This document shows positions 11,389 to 23,786 of a stretch of 64,000 nucleotides of DNA, piece after piece. The notes under the pieces were generated by a model, which searched no databases, was not told the DNA's origin, and worked only from the letters and a program-made list of their open reading frames with translations. This DNA is from Margaritispora aquatica (Eukaryota > Ascomycota > Leotiomycetes > Helotiales > Discinellaceae): the NCBI GenBank assembly GCA_007644065.1, contig VJWN01000004.1, positions 620,001-684,000 of the forward strand. The letters are read 5' to 3'. Position 1 is the first letter of the stretch. Each line of letters starts with the position of its first letter. A program made the translations under genes and the position numbers.

Positions 11389-13990
11389 ATTGAATAGAGT
11401 TGGCTGACTGATGAGGATGGATTTTGTTGTGAGTTGATTGAAGATGTCGCTGAGAGGTAGTCGGGGATGCGTCTATATAAATATTCATCTCACAAGTAAC
11501 AACGTTGTGCTTGAGCACTTGTTTCACTGGTCCTCTATCGAACTGAAAATCTGTCTCAAGCCTCTGGTGGTCCCTCGTGATACTGAAATTCGCGATGTCT
11601 AGAACGGTTGATGATGAGTTGTGGCCCTCAGCTACTCGCCTAGAATTTAGAAGTTTTAAACAGGCGATTAAGACACCATCCAATTGCTAAGACTGCTAAG
11701 AAACCTGAGTTCGAGTTCGAGTTCCAGCTTGATCTTCCTTCACCAAATCATTAAAATTTAATAACTTTCTCTTTATTTAAAACCCGATTGCTCTAAGCTT
11801 AGCTAGACAGGATACAGTAAGCCCAGCACAGTAAGATCTAAGGCTAAAAGAGTGGAAAACCCATATCATACAATAGGGAAATGGCTAGAGAATTAAAACA
11901 CTAAGTGATCGGAAATTACTGTTAAAGAATCCTTCATATAGTACTATAAAGGTTGAGTAAAAGTTATTTGCTAAAAGTCAAATAATATTCAAAATCATGG
12001 CTTCTGAAGACCTCCGTCAGCCATTAATTATGGATTTCTAGCTTTTTGACACACTTGTCTCAATATCTCAGTCAAGAACGATGTGAGTCGAGTTCATTGA
12101 AGACCCCTAACCGATATATATCGCATGATAGGCGTTCCTCATAAGGCATGCCCAGCTAATGTAAAACAATATCGCGTTCAATGAAGGATGTCACCCAACG
12201 GAACGCCCCGAGGCGGAATGTCTTGCACCAGACTTCGAGGCTGACTGAAAACCTTGTTGCATGGGAGCTAATCATATCGTTGATTACATTACTTCCAAAT
12301 TGACGGAGAATCGTACGAGCATCAGTCAGATCATAGCTGTTGTCTTGCCCCAAAGATCGATCTCCGGAAACTCCTTTCAAATTAGACCAAAACCAGGCCA
12401 TCTGTAAAATCATCACGGTGGGACTACCCAGAACAGCCGTATTTTTGCCAGCTGTATGTCACCAGAGATCCAGACTACACGTTTTGGAATCTCTAGTAAC
12501 AAACCCACTGACTTAGCAACATGATAAATAGAAGCCGCAGAGTACTTAGCTGGTCCAACTCTTGTGAAATGCCCGAGGAGTTCCATTTTCTCCATAGCTC
12601 TGGACAGCAGCAAACGCAAGTCAATGGACTTCAAGTTGCGTTATCGCAATGTTTCGGTAATCGCTAAACAATGGCGGTGATCATGAGGTCTGAATATGAA
12701 ACAGATACAGCCAACAGATCTGATGCGACTTGTAAAATTGGGAAAGGATGAATTTGTCATGTTTTGAACAAATAGACACTCTTCAATAGATATGTCAGTT
12801 TTGTTGAACACCCACGCGACGTTGAGAAAATTTGCTGCCATAACCGCCCTTTTCACAAGTCTGAAATCTGCAAAGCGACATATCAGGCTCATCTCTTTAA
12901 TTGGAGATGCACCTATGTCCTATGGCCCTGGAGACTTCAGACTTTCGACAAAGTTGAGTAACCTCAGGTTGTTTGCGAATCCTGGTGGATCGACGTCGGC
13001 GAAGAAGCAAAAATAGGCATAATATATGAAACTTAAACCTTGAGCTCTTCCACGATCAGACATCACATGTGAGTGAGACATGGCGGCTTCAGCCCACGCT
13101 TCCCGTCCCTGAATCAATCCTTCTTCCAAGTCAGCGTGATCACTGGATATCGATTGCGTGCATATCGACTTGCTACTTTTAAACTTCTGAACCCTACAGG
13201 GCTATTCTGGAAGCATACATAAACAGTCAATTGGAGACTGACCTCTTCATAAATCGCTCAAGACAGTCTCCGGTAGGTTGAGAGTTGGATGTGAATGTTT
13301 CAATTAGAAGCATGTGTTAGGATATAGAACAAGATAGAGCAAGTGACTATTCTTAATGCGCTGAACTCTCAATATGGGAATGGATTCGTTTCACCTATCG
13401 CAATGCTCGAGGTTGTTACGAATATTCTACGTAAGCGAGCACTAAAATATAACATCGTCTAGCATGTCATCAGAACGTCATGTAGCCTGGTTGATTGATA
13501 GTGGGCCTGGATTCATGCTGGTGGTAAGAACTAGCCCTCACTGGATATACTACAATCATGGCTGGGAATGCTTTAGTGACAATCTTACAGCGAAGTCCTC
13601 ATCGGTAGTTAATGAACACGCTAACACGTTAAAATGCACACATTGACTGTCTGCAAATTCAGAACGAGCTTGATTATCAAAGCAAAACTCGTAAGCAAGC
13701 AGCACATTGGTCTTTTTGGTAGAATTCATTGTGGAGAAAGCGCAATCGCTTTCACTAGATAGCAGGTACACAATGCTTTACACTTTACTCATGAAAGACC
13801 TGCATTGTCAAGACTGCTTGGATGACCTCTGCTTAACTCCTGCTTCATTTTCGATACTGAAGAGGCCAAAGGCTTTCTATCAATACACCACCCAACTCGA
13901 ATCCTTCTAAATCTGTTCGTTAGGGCTGCACACCCGTTATAGATCATAGCTCGTAAGTCATCAGTCATAACCAAGATACCTCCCAAGTCT
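11389..13990. other. Intergenic region, possible decayed sequence
   Basis: No intact gene. Several unlinked minus-strand frames lie between 12156 and 13129. One piece (DLRLLLSRAMEKMELLGHF, ~12570) faintly recalls the winged-helix part of fungal O-methyltransferases. No splice chain or SAM-binding motif follows, so no gene is called. Confidence 0.35.
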
Positions 13991-15067
13991 TCAATCACTG
14001 TAGCTATCCCTTCTCCTCCTACTCTTCCCATTTCCATTCCCACTACCACTCTCGCTCCCCATCGTACCGTCTTTACCCCATTTCTTGTCCCATTTCTTAT
14101 CCCTCTCCTTCGCCTCCTTTTTCGAATCCTCATACCTTGCAACAAGTACATCAACAGCCAACCCTCCAGCCGCAGCACCAAGCAGTGTCAACAACGGATT
14201 CGACTCCTTTTCATGTCTTTTCTTGTCCTTGCCATACGCAATTTGCGCTTTGTTCGCCGCCCAACCACCCACGACAGCACCGACCGCTGAGCCCGCAAGT
14301 CCAGCTTTGGACTTTGTGAGGACATCTTCAACCTCCTCTTTCAAGCCATATCTGTGTGAAGCATCTCTCGCCTTGTCTATTGTTCCCATCTCTGAGCCAC
14401 GTCGTCGCTCAAGTTGTTTGCCTCCGCCTTCAGATCCATAGCTGTTGTTGTAATCTCGTCTGTCCCGTGGACCATGATAAGAACTACTCCGTCTCGTTAC
14501 AGCCTTTGGCCTCCTTGACGAGCGTGCAGGCTTGGTATAATAATCCTCCTCATCACTGTCGTAATTCCTGTCCCTTCGACTATCTTGAAACGGAGAAGAA
14601 TAGCTCTGGCCTGGTAGTGGGGTAGGTACGTATTGTGGTCTGAACCGAGGAGGATCGTTGGAATATATAGGCCCCGGAGGATAATCGTACTGCTGTCTTG
14701 TCATGCCTGCATTATACGCATAACTCTGTCCCTGTCCCTGGCCCGAATGCCTAGGAATATCCCGATTATCCTGCTCCATATCGTTAAATTTTCCGACCTG
14801 ATTATCCTCCAAATCCCTAGGATTCCTCCTATCCCTATGACTACTGCGATGCTGTGCTGGTTCCTCGAAGTCCGAGCTGGATCCTGAGTCTGAATCTTGC
14901 TGATTCCTACCCTCTCCTGTTTCCAATCGTCGTTGATTCTGATGTCTCAATTCGCGCCTCTTTTTTGGCTTGTAAGTGTCCTTGTCGAAAACTTTGGTCG
15001 GAATCTTATCGAAATGTTTATCGATGAGCTGCTCTGTCATATCCAAGCTAGGGCCTAGGAAATTCAT
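13991..15067 (-). CDS. Disordered protein with glycine-zipper segment
   Basis: Single-exon frame of 358 residues. Residues 1-50 are charged (PKKRRELRHQNQRR) and 50-245 are low-complexity and Arg/Ser/Asp/Tyr-rich. A segment at ~252-275 (KAGLAGSAVGAVVGGWAANKA) has the GxxxG/AxxxG spacing of a glycine zipper. A second small-residue helix follows at ~292-310 (LLTLLGAAAGGLAVDVLVA), then a Lys/Asp-rich tail. Paired glycine-rich helices can insert into or pack at membranes. Ascomycetes have many proteins of this layout (DUF3824-like), all poorly characterised. No signal peptide. Function unknown. Confidence 0.75.
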   Translation of the reverse strand: MNFLGPSLDMTEQLIDKHFDKIPTKVFDKDTYKPKKRRELRHQNQRRLETGEGRNQQDSDSGSSSDFEEPAQHRSSHRDRRNPRDLEDNQVGKFNDMEQDNRDIPRHSGQGQGQSYAYNAGMTRQQYDYPPGPIYSNDPPRFRPQYVPTPLPGQSYSSPFQDSRRDRNYDSDEEDYYTKPARSSRRPKAVTRRSSSYHGPRDRRDYNNSYGSEGGGKQLERRRGSEMGTIDKARDASHRYGLKEEVEDVLTKSKAGLAGSAVGAVVGGWAANKAQIAYGKDKKRHEKESNPLLTLLGAAAGGLAVDVLVARYEDSKKEAKERDKKWDKKWGKDGTMGSESGSGNGNGKSRRRRDSYSD

Positions 15068-16383
15068 CTTTGAGTTTCTCCGAAAAGCTTGTTGAGAAAG
15101 CGAGGTACAACCGATGACGTGAATTGATTACTGGTGCTGTATGTGGATTACTATGACCAATAGAACCTCTTTCTTTGAATCCTTTGTGTGGTTTTCGAAT
15201 GCTAACTATGCTTTGGCTCGAAGTTTGATATGCGAGATTTGATATTTGGGATGGAGGCAAACTTCAGTCTCTTATTGATATTTGTTCAATTGACTCGGTG
15301 AGACCTTATGATCAATGACCTGGTGGCGGGGTAGTCGGTATTGAATTGCTTCTTCACCGTACTTGTTGCTTGCCCTATGAAGTATTATCGCGCATTGTGC
15401 GTTGGAATTTGGCATGACGGGCTGCATGATTTGACTCAAGTCGTCCAGTTTTTTGGTTCCGAATCTGTCGTCATCGTACATGAGATTCAAAAGCTGGTTT
15501 AAGGTTGGTCTCAGACACCCCGCCGTGCCCACTTTCCATTGTCGTGGGGGGTTACACGTGATCTAAGCGGGTGAATGGGAGCTGCATTGGGGTCACTCGA
15601 TATAACCTCAGAAACAAGAACGGGTAATCTAATGTCTCACAATCAGAGCTCTCACTTGATAGGAAGGAGAAACGAGTCCAAGGTCCGAAAGTGGTACAGA
15701 CATATGCGTTTGGTCGGAACTTGTCAAGTGCATTGGGCAAACAAGTGGAGCACGATAATGCATTGCCTAAAATACCTTTCCAGGCTTTACTATACCGATC
15801 AGCAAGCCTTGATTCACAAAGAATAGAACTAGACATCTCAACAAGTGAATACAGCGTGAAGTTATCGTCAAAGTACCACGACAAACAAGCAATGACAAAT
15901 GTCCTACAGACTACAGTCAATAAAGTGGCAACTGCCCTCTAGACTCAATGCTGACAACCGGAAAACTGCATAAAAATGTATAATCAGATATTCATGTACT
16001 ACTATTACTCACAAAAACTAGAACTAAGACTTCTTGTTCGCGAATATCACTCAATCACACCAGTATAATTTACGAAAATTACGAAAATTACAATTTTTGT
16101 CAGAACATTTGACGGGTGACAATTGGAGCAGCCTTATACGGCATTTTGTTATCCCGTTGTTCATTTTGAGTTCTATAGTTTCCCATGAGTACTTTAAATG
16201 AAGAAAAGGGAATCTTAGGTAAATATAAAGCCATGAATTCAGTCGAAATTCTTCAAGCGAATTTGATTAGGCCTACACTGCGTAATTCAACTGAGAAGCA
16301 ATACACAAAAAAGATATATTCACATCCTGGAATCCCCTTTACCATCCTCTTCATTCCACGTACTCATCACCAAAACCTCAACC
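15068..16383. other. Intergenic region
   Basis: No supported gene. Overlapping opposite-strand frames at 15550-15940 cannot be told apart by content. A short 9-bp tandem (attacgaaa) lies near 16070-16093. Confidence 0.35.
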
Positions 16384-16951
16384 TCAACACAATCCCCTCT
16401 CCCTCACCTCCTCCATCAATAACCGACACTGAACATCCCCCTCCTTAGCCAGGTCCTCAAAATACCCCAAGTGCATCTTCAACCACTCGCGATCCTCACC
16501 TGCCTTGGGGCCCACCACACCCTTTTCCTGCAATGCCACCAGACTTGCATTGATGAACACCGCTCCAAGCTTGTGCTCCTTACTCTCCTTGTTATCGCCT
16601 ACAAGCACGATCTGATCCCATGCTTTGCCGAGCTGTATCACCACTTCGTCCATCTGTTCTTGGGGACGCCCGGGCCGGAGGAAGCCCACGATGCTATATA
16701 TACCTCAGTGCTTGATTCAGTGACTACGCGTTTAGGTCGTCATATCTTCCGCAGCCAATTACGTACCGATTCGAACGGTGCCTTACCCCGGACATGTAAG
16801 TGATCTGATCGCTAGCATCCGTGATTTTGACATTAACAAATATTCTAGGCGTGATGAAGAGCTCGGAGTGCACCCGAGTAATGGCATTGGCTAATGCATC
16901 TTTCTGCTCGGAAGTGAGAGGCACAACATGTTCAACTTCGTACAAAGGCAT
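16384..16951 (-). CDS. Tautomerase-superfamily protein (cis-CaaD/Tautomerase_3-like)
   Basis: Two exons, 16767-16951 and 16384-16693, joined by a 73-nt intron (donor GTACGT, acceptor TATATAG) to give 164 residues. The start puts Pro directly after Met (MPLYEVEHVVPL), as needed for the catalytic N-terminal proline of the superfamily. Further matches are His27 in ITRVHSELF, the NVKITDASDQ strand, and across the splice site the string NRIVGFLRPGR carrying the Arg67/Arg70 pair (counting from Pro1) that aligns with the substrate-binding arginines of cis-3-chloroacrylate dehalogenase. Fungal members have unknown natural substrates, probably acting on enol/oxo acids. An alternative read-through of the donor would end the protein early and lose these residues. 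Confidence 0.88.
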
Positions 16952-17387
16952 GTCTTTTTGATCCTTTGCATATTCTTGCTTTGCGATATTCGGGGGATTT
17001 TGAGTCCTTGAACAATTATACTTACGAACTGCCGAGGCGGAACCTATGTACCCGGAAAGTAGTAGCACGATGCGGGGTAGGTAGATCTCATGCAGCACAA
17101 ATTCGAATCTCAGCAAACATCAGAGAATAGTTCTCACGCCAAAAATCTTTCATTAACGTATCTTCCGCTTCTAGAAGCTCATACATCTTTCTACCAATCA
17201 CCATACTTTGTAATCGATCACTAATCATGAGCAGCTACACAGATACTTCCACAGTGCAAATTATTTCCGTCCAAAATGTCATGTAACTCTGAAAGTGCTT
17301 CAAGCCATACACATGCCAGTTTAAAGTATATCTGTCATCTCTCCATGATGATCAGTTGACCATATTGATATATCGAGGGTAAAATGC
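16952..17387. other. Intergenic region
   Basis: Upstream region of the tautomerase gene and downstream of the Cys-rich wall protein gene; nothing else seen. Confidence 0.4.
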
Positions 17388-18677
17388 TTAGAAGGCAGCT
17401 GTGCGACTTTGGAGCATGCGTGCCTTGGCCATCATCATGAGCTTGGCACCTGGATTACCACATTGTCCTTGCAGACAAACGCCTGGCTTAATGTTGGATT
17501 GTTGAGGGCAGCAAGTCGAAACTAGTTGGAGAATTCGAATTAGTTACAATTGCTATGCGTAGCGAACAGCAACCCAGACGGATGAAACAATTGGCAAGAA
17601 TGTTCGAGATGAAGTTATTGAAGAAAGAGAAACTCGACTTACCTGCACATATATTTCCAGTGCTACCGACCACATTGCATTGTTCGTCATTGGCACATGC
17701 TGTCAAGGTTGAGCAGACTGCATTAGAACCACAGAAGCCATTCGTGCCACGAGTTGACGAAAAGCAGAAGCAGTTGCTATTTTCGTTGCAGTTTACGAAA
17801 CCGCCACATTTTTGAGCAGTGCATTGAGAGCTTGTGCATACACCATTCTCACAAGTCCCAGAACCGCAGACAGTTCCACAGGTACCACAATTGAGTGGGT
17901 CAGTAAGAGTATTGGTGCAAGAAGGAGAAACAGAGGAGATGGTCGAGGTCGATTTGGTACTACTTGGAATCGTAGATGTCGAAGGTGGCAAAAGTAAAGA
18001 GCTTGAAGACGATGTGATAGGTGGCAGAATTGACGAGATCAATGATGAGGTACTAGATGGCAGCACCGAAGGGCTCGAAGATATGGCACCCAAGGGCAAG
18101 CTAGTCGAGATGGTCAGATGTGATGAAGTTTGTGGTGTGGTCGTCGAGTTGGCCACGGTATGAGAGGACAACGAGGGTAAAATGGCAGATGTGCTTGTCG
18201 AGTTGACGAATGGTGGCAAGGTCAACTTCGAGGAAGAGATGACGGAGGCAGATGAAAGACTGCCAGTGGAATTGCCTGGCTTCGAGGTGGCAGAAATGAC
18301 AGGCGCTGTGGTGGCGATATATTCAGAGGCAGTAGTGACCTTGTCTTATAAGTACGATTTTTTTTTGAATGGATAATGTTACTCACTGGTTGAGTGAAGT
18401 TTCCACCAACAACGCCGAGACATGAGCAGGCACTGGCATATCTGGCGAAGTCCGAGCATACACTGGCATAGGTCGGAATAGCAACAGAAACAGTTGTTAC
18501 TGCCAAGGCACTCTTGCAATCAATGCTTGCCAGAGCTTGATGATCAGGAATTCGAGTGCCAGCGACAGCACGGAAGCAGTTATTTCGATAGCAGTAGGTG
18601 GGAGAAGCAGCTCGCTTTTCAACAGCAGCTCGTGTCAATCCCAGGAAGAGGAAGACGACGAAAGTAGAGAAATGCAT
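17388..18677 (-). CDS. Secreted Ser/Thr-rich, cysteine-rich wall protein
   Basis: Three exons: 18387-18677, 17643-18339, 17388-17521, with introns of 47 and 121 nt. They give 373 residues in frame. A signal peptide (MHFSTFVVFLFLGLTRA) is followed by a Cys-containing N-terminal domain (TYCYRNNCFRAVAG... to ACSCLGVVGG, ~28-92). A long Ser/Thr/Pro stretch (~100-225) is probably O-mannosylated. A C-terminal Cys-rich module follows with repeated pieces such as NCGTCGTVCGSGTCENGVC and CNENSNCFCFSS, ending in TCCPQQSNIKPGVCLQGQCG. This layout is typical of ascomycete cell-wall or secreted proteins of unknown role. There is no GPI signal. The last exon adds six Cys to the module, which supports its reality. 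Confidence 0.85.
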
Positions 18678-20945
18678 CTTGAGTGCGGTATCCTTAGAGG
18701 GGAATGAAGCTACAGTGCTGTGAAGCCTGTGATATGATTCAATGTGTAACTGAATCAAAACGAAGGACTTGATAAGTTTGAGATTCTCTGTTGCAGGATG
18801 GAATGACTCAAATATGAGTCGAATGAAGATTTGAGTTGACAGGATGTGTGGAGAGATGGACGAAGAGAAGATGGGAGGGTCGTGAAGAATATGATGGAGA
18901 TGGAATTGTTGAGATCCGGAGTTAAAATCAGATGAGGTGGGAGGCCGATAGTGTCGTTGGGACAAGTAAAAGAGGAAGGAGGACAGACATAGGGCGATAT
19001 TTGATGAAGAAGGAGGGCATGATCTATCGTACCTACCTAAACTTTGAACAAAACGGAGGTTGATCCCGTCGACTTTGTCCTGCTCGATCAGACACTATAT
19101 TCCGGACTTCAAACTACAAACTGTTAATTGGAATTGAAAGCTCCAATCGAGCAATGGCAAGCGACAGCAATTTTGTTTACTTGAGGGTTTCCGCCTTCTT
19201 GCATTTCCCTCTCCTCTATCGTTTCCAATACCTGTGGGTCTACTCCCGTTGTAAAGACGCATAGACTAGAAATTGATGTGAGACATAGGAAAGAAACATC
19301 TTCTCCGCCATCCCATATCCAGCCTTCACTTTCCTGTGGTCGCGTTGCTCAAGATAGAGTGCCACACTTCGGTCCGCGACAGACGGAATATCTACTTTAT
19401 ATAACACGAGAATCATCGCATCTCCGCAGCTTGAGAAACAACAGATGGTCAAATTTCAAGAGTCTCGCATCGAATTGAAGAAGTGCAGTGTACGCAGAAG
19501 CATCCCAAGTTTGCACTTCCAAACTTTGACAAACGGATCAAATAAAGAACAAGAGAACGGTCAATGACTGCCATTTGAGCTCTCCATGGAACCAATAAAT
19601 GTTCATGGGCCGCGAGATTGACACTTCAATCGGCCTTATGTAAACTAAATCTTGCAACCTTCAATCTCGCAGACGAATGCTTGCATATAGAGTTACTTGT
19701 CACTCATCCGATGAGGCATTTCGAATGCAAGATACATCAGTGAGATTCCCCACTCCATATAGTGTTACTGAAATGCAGGAACGTTAAGGCGTACTGCTAC
19801 ACTGAAAGCCTTCGTTCCGTGAGATACAGATTTAATCTGGTCAACACCTCTGACCATGACTGTCCACTTTCCTGCATCTACCCGAGTTGGGTAACACCGA
19901 ATACAAACGACAAGCAAGTTCGTTTGAAACGGTCGGTTAAATACTTCGTATTCATGTTGTGGAACAGACTCATATTAGAGCTACGATGTCTTCTCCTCAT
20001 TGCTTGTAGAGAACTGATCAGAAAATCTTGAGGTTTGCCTCATATGCAACTCTGCATCATGAAACATTGTTTGAATACATCAGGCAAAGGATATTGGGCA
20101 GAAGGAAGGTGAGTTTCTCGAGATGATTCTTAACAATGCTAGAAGGGATGCCAACGCTTCCAACAGAGAAACAGCAGCACACCAGATTTCTACACACAGA
20201 CTGTAGATTCCGCATCAGCTTCTCACGGCTCATGATGAGGCATGTAGAAGCTATTTCATCGATGGGGGTGTTGGATGAAACTTCATCTACATACTTACGT
20301 TTAGTTTATGCGAGGTAGGCAATTAACTGAAGGCAGACTTGAGATGATGTCTGATGAAAAGCTGGGGATGAAAAGAGGGAAGACCAACAATCACACGATT
20401 CGTCCGAGGTCGGTCCGGATATTTACCATCGAGCCAGCCCAGCACCTATGGTACATGCTCGAGTCAAACTTCAACCTCGAGTGATATCCTTTGATTCCAT
20501 GTCCTATTAACACCCCATTGCTGCAGGCGTCCTCTTCACAAGTTGTTTTCATGTGCCCCAACTTTTGGACCAGAAGATCGCCATGGAGTTCACGAAAACT
20601 TCCAACGAACATCGCTCAATGTATGCCACAACTGCGTTCAAGAAATGATACTCAAAGCAAGTTTTGAAATAGGTAAGTATCTTTCAGCATATTTATCCTT
20701 TGGTTTAGGATGCTGCCTAGTGTATTAGTCTCTTCATCTTATCTCAACTTCGCAAAAGCTTGAAAGTTGCAGGGCTTGGCATTTCTCTTCAATGCTGCAA
20801 TATTGTAGATCTTGATTACTTTCCCTATTTTTAACATCAAGCTATTATCTTGCTAGACTTATGCTAACCATCTACCGTTCCCCAGTAATGTTGCAGTACG
20901 AAGCTACCCTTTCCATAACACATGAAAGGTTCACATTCGGGCAAA
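18678..20945. other. Large intergenic region
   Basis: No gene could be supported in over 2 kb. Frames are short and the region shows no splice chains or family matches. Part must be the promoter of the wall-protein gene, which has an ATG-containing leader upstream of the chosen start. Confidence 0.4.
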
Positions 20946-22244
20946 TTATTCGCGACCTTCTTTCTCGGCAACCATTTGTAGCTGCCACTCCCGTGCTCCA
21001 TTGTATGCACAATTGTAATCTATAAACTCTACCGGGTTCAATTTCACCTCCAAACTTCCCAAGACCGAACCCGGCTTTGCTTGCTGTCTGCTATAAGCCT
21101 GAACTAACGAGGCACGTGCATGTCGTATCTCGAATATCTCGTGCAAAGCATCACGCAACTCGATCTCCGTCGCATTTGCCGTGACTTCTTTCAAGCACGC
21201 TTGCAATGCCTCAGCGTCTTCAAAGCTCTGACTTGCACCTTGACCTTGAGTTGGAAGCATTGCATGTGCGGCATCTCCTATCAAAACCATTCTACCTCGA
21301 ACCCATGTCTTCAACGGATCGATGTCTCGCAGCTGGTATAATGCAGGAGGCTCTTTGGAGAGCAGCAAAAGATCTTTGATCCAAGGAGGAAATTCACGAA
21401 ATGATTCCACCAGCTTACTAGAATTGCCTTCAGATGTCCATGATTTCGCATTGGTGGCCTCGTGCATGCCTTCATCAGGCACAAGTGCTACCACACCATA
21501 TAGGGTTCCATTTCGACCTGGTCCCATAACGATCCGTCGGTCATGGCCAACTACCATTGTGGTAACAGACTCGCGAGGATCGATGATTGCGGTGAAATTT
21601 GGTGACTTCTCTAAATCGCTTGTCTGAAGTAGAAGGCGATAAGCAGAGATGCCAGTTGGTTTGGGTTGACTGAGGAGTTTATCAACCACGAATTCTCGCA
21701 TAACGCTGTGAATACCATCGGCACCAATAAGCACATCTCCGTGATGTCTTGTTCCATTCTCAAGAATCACGATACCATTTTCTGGTTCGCAATCAACCAC
21801 TCTACTTGACGAAATAATTTGTACTGGCTTTCCTGCCCCTTCCACAGATGTACAGGCTTGCTTCAAAGAATCATGAAGATCAACTCGGTGGTACACAACT
21901 CGCTCGGCACCATATTTCTTCATATTACTGGGAATCTCTACTTGCTTCATGCCTTCTGAATTGTAGATACGGAAAGCTTTGTCTATCATTGGCCCTTTTG
22001 ATGTGAGGAATACATCAAGACCTAGGCTTGTGGCTATTTTTGATGCATTTGGCTGAAGTGATATCAGGGCACCAACTTCTCGATTCATGCTGGAAGCTTC
22101 CAGAACGACAATTTCTCGATCTGAAGCTCTCAATGCAAGGGCCTAAGATGAGGATCAGTTGCGAATCCGCTGTGGTTATTTCTGACTTACAGCAGCAAGG
22201 CCGGCAATACCACCTCCAACCACGACTATTTTGAAGTCTGGCAT
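20946..22244 (-). CDS. FAD-dependent monooxygenase, salicylate-hydroxylase-like
   Basis: Two exons, 22191-22244 and 20946-22142, with a 48-nt intron (GTAAGT/CTTAG), giving 416 residues. The short first exon supplies the nucleotide-binding start MPDFKIVVVGGGIAGLAA. The second exon alone would lack it, so the intron is required. Other motifs: VVLEAS at the end of beta-2, VLIGADGIHSVMRE (DG motif, ~155) and GRMVLIGDAAHAMLPTQGQGASQ (GD motif, ~300). The last motif is the hallmark of salicylate/kynurenine-type aromatic hydroxylases, which use NAD(P)H and O2. The substrate is not shown by the sequence. Confidence 0.92.
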
Positions 22245-22802
22245 TCTCAAGTTACGAATCGAATTCTTCTTTGTCAATGCAAGAGGTGACTAATTTTCGA
22301 ATCACAATTGCCGAGGAGCAACACGAATCTGAGATCGATTTTTAAGAGTCTTTGTGGTCGGACTCGGAAAGCAGTTTTCAGTGTTGCTGTTAACTGAAGA
22401 GCTCATGACCTTGAGGATGAGGCTTTGCTTTAAGCGAGCTGTCCCAAACCAGAGTTGAACCGAGCCGAACCGAGCCTGTCGACCCACTACTTATACTGGG
22501 AGGACAGCTATGGTTGAGCTTTGCTGATCACCATGGTATGCCCAATCTGTGATTCTCAAATATCTGAAGATACAAACTCTAATTCCCGGAGGCTCTATCT
22601 AGATATTTCATCATCGCATCTTCACATGTATTTTCGTCAAGATCTTCAGCAGAGTAAAATGACAGTTTTGAACCATAGGGCTTAGGACTACGATCTGCTT
22701 CACTTTCGTTTATTGATAGACATCATAAGGTACTCTTGCTCTCCATACCCAGTTTCATCACGACTTAGGAATCCTCCATATCATATAGGCATACCCTACA
22801 CA
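22245..22802. other. Intergenic region
   Basis: Promoter side of the monooxygenase gene and 3' side of the BIM1-like gene; nothing further seen. Confidence 0.4.
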
Positions 22803-23786
22803 CTAATGAGCAGTCTGGGCAGATCCGATAGATGCTGTGCCGCTAACAACCTTCGTCATTGGTGACACGATTGCTGGTGCAGCTTCAGAGTCTTTGACTG
22901 TTGAACGCTTGCGACGAATAGCCCAGAAACCAACAGCGAGGATCAATGCTGCTCCCAAAATAGAGCCAACAGCAATACCAGCCTTTGCTCCCCCACTCAA
23001 TCCAGAATTGTTCAACTCTTCAGTCTGCACAGCTTGTGTTGCAACAGCAGCGGATGAAGCAGCTGTAGGGGAAGAAACAGCTGTGCTGGTCGAAGGATTC
23101 GTAGCCGTGAATTCCGAGGATGTGACATTGAAGCACATCACTTTTTCGGTAAATGTTGCGACATCGACAAATGTCTAGATTGAAGGTTAGTATTTGTAAG
23201 AACGGAAATTAAAGTACTCACAATATCAGCACAAGCGAAGAATGACTCTTCTTTCCCGCTGTTGTTGCCCCAGTACTCGAGTTGAATGGTCGCATTTGTT
23301 CCGGAGCTCAAGGTGGATGCGTCGGTAGGAATTGAGTAGCATTGATGGCCTGGCTCGAGAGTTGAGACGTTGCCTTTGACCGAAGTGAACTCTGCCTGGG
23401 TAGTTGGATCTATTTGGAGTCAGTTCTTTAGTTCAAAGTGATACTTCGGACATCTTACTGTTGCCATAGGCGATCCGAATTGCCAAATTGTAAGCTTCAT
23501 CTGCGATAGTTGTTTCTATCGAACCGAGAGCTTTTCGCTTGTCAGCTCACGCATAGATGTTTGGAATTGAGTTTTGTTTACCTCCAATGGGAAATTGAGT
23601 TCTATTGACAATTTGAGCAGTGCTTCCACATGGCCCAATATTATCATGAGCTCCATCCCATGCACGATCAGCAGGCCAGAGGAAGGCAACTGGTCCCATG
23701 GTAGAGTTGGCATTCGCTCCATGAACTTCAGCAGCTACGGCAAGCCGAGCAATAACAGACAGTATGAGAATTGATTTGGACAACAT
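22803..23786 (-). CDS. BIM1-like (X325) copper-site surface protein with membrane anchor
   Basis: Four exons: 23582-23786, 23459-23515, 23222-23409, 22803-23174, with introns of 66, 49 and 47 nt. They give 273 residues in frame. A signal peptide (MLSKSILILSVIARLAVAAEV) would leave His22 as the new N-terminus (HGANANSTMGPVAFLWPADR). An N-terminal His is the copper ligand in BIM1/X325 LPMO-like proteins. The domain continues with WDGAHDNIGPCGS and NRTQFPIG, then Cys in GHQCYSIP and FFACADI. A Ser/Thr/Ala linker precedes a transmembrane helix (AKAGIAVGSILGAALILAVG, ~215-238) and a basic stop RRKR. Most BIM1-like proteins are GPI-anchored; this one looks like a true single-pass type I protein. 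A role in copper handling is known for Cryptococcus BIM1 only. Confidence 0.85.

Noticed and set aside
12156..13129. Possible multi-exon O-methyltransferase on the minus strand
   Set aside because: Only one short winged-helix-like phrase; no SAM-binding motif, no in-phase splice chain.
15552..15942. Overlapping frames on both strands (122 codons minus, 83 codons plus)
   Set aside because: Mutually exclusive, no domain, signal peptide or splice support.
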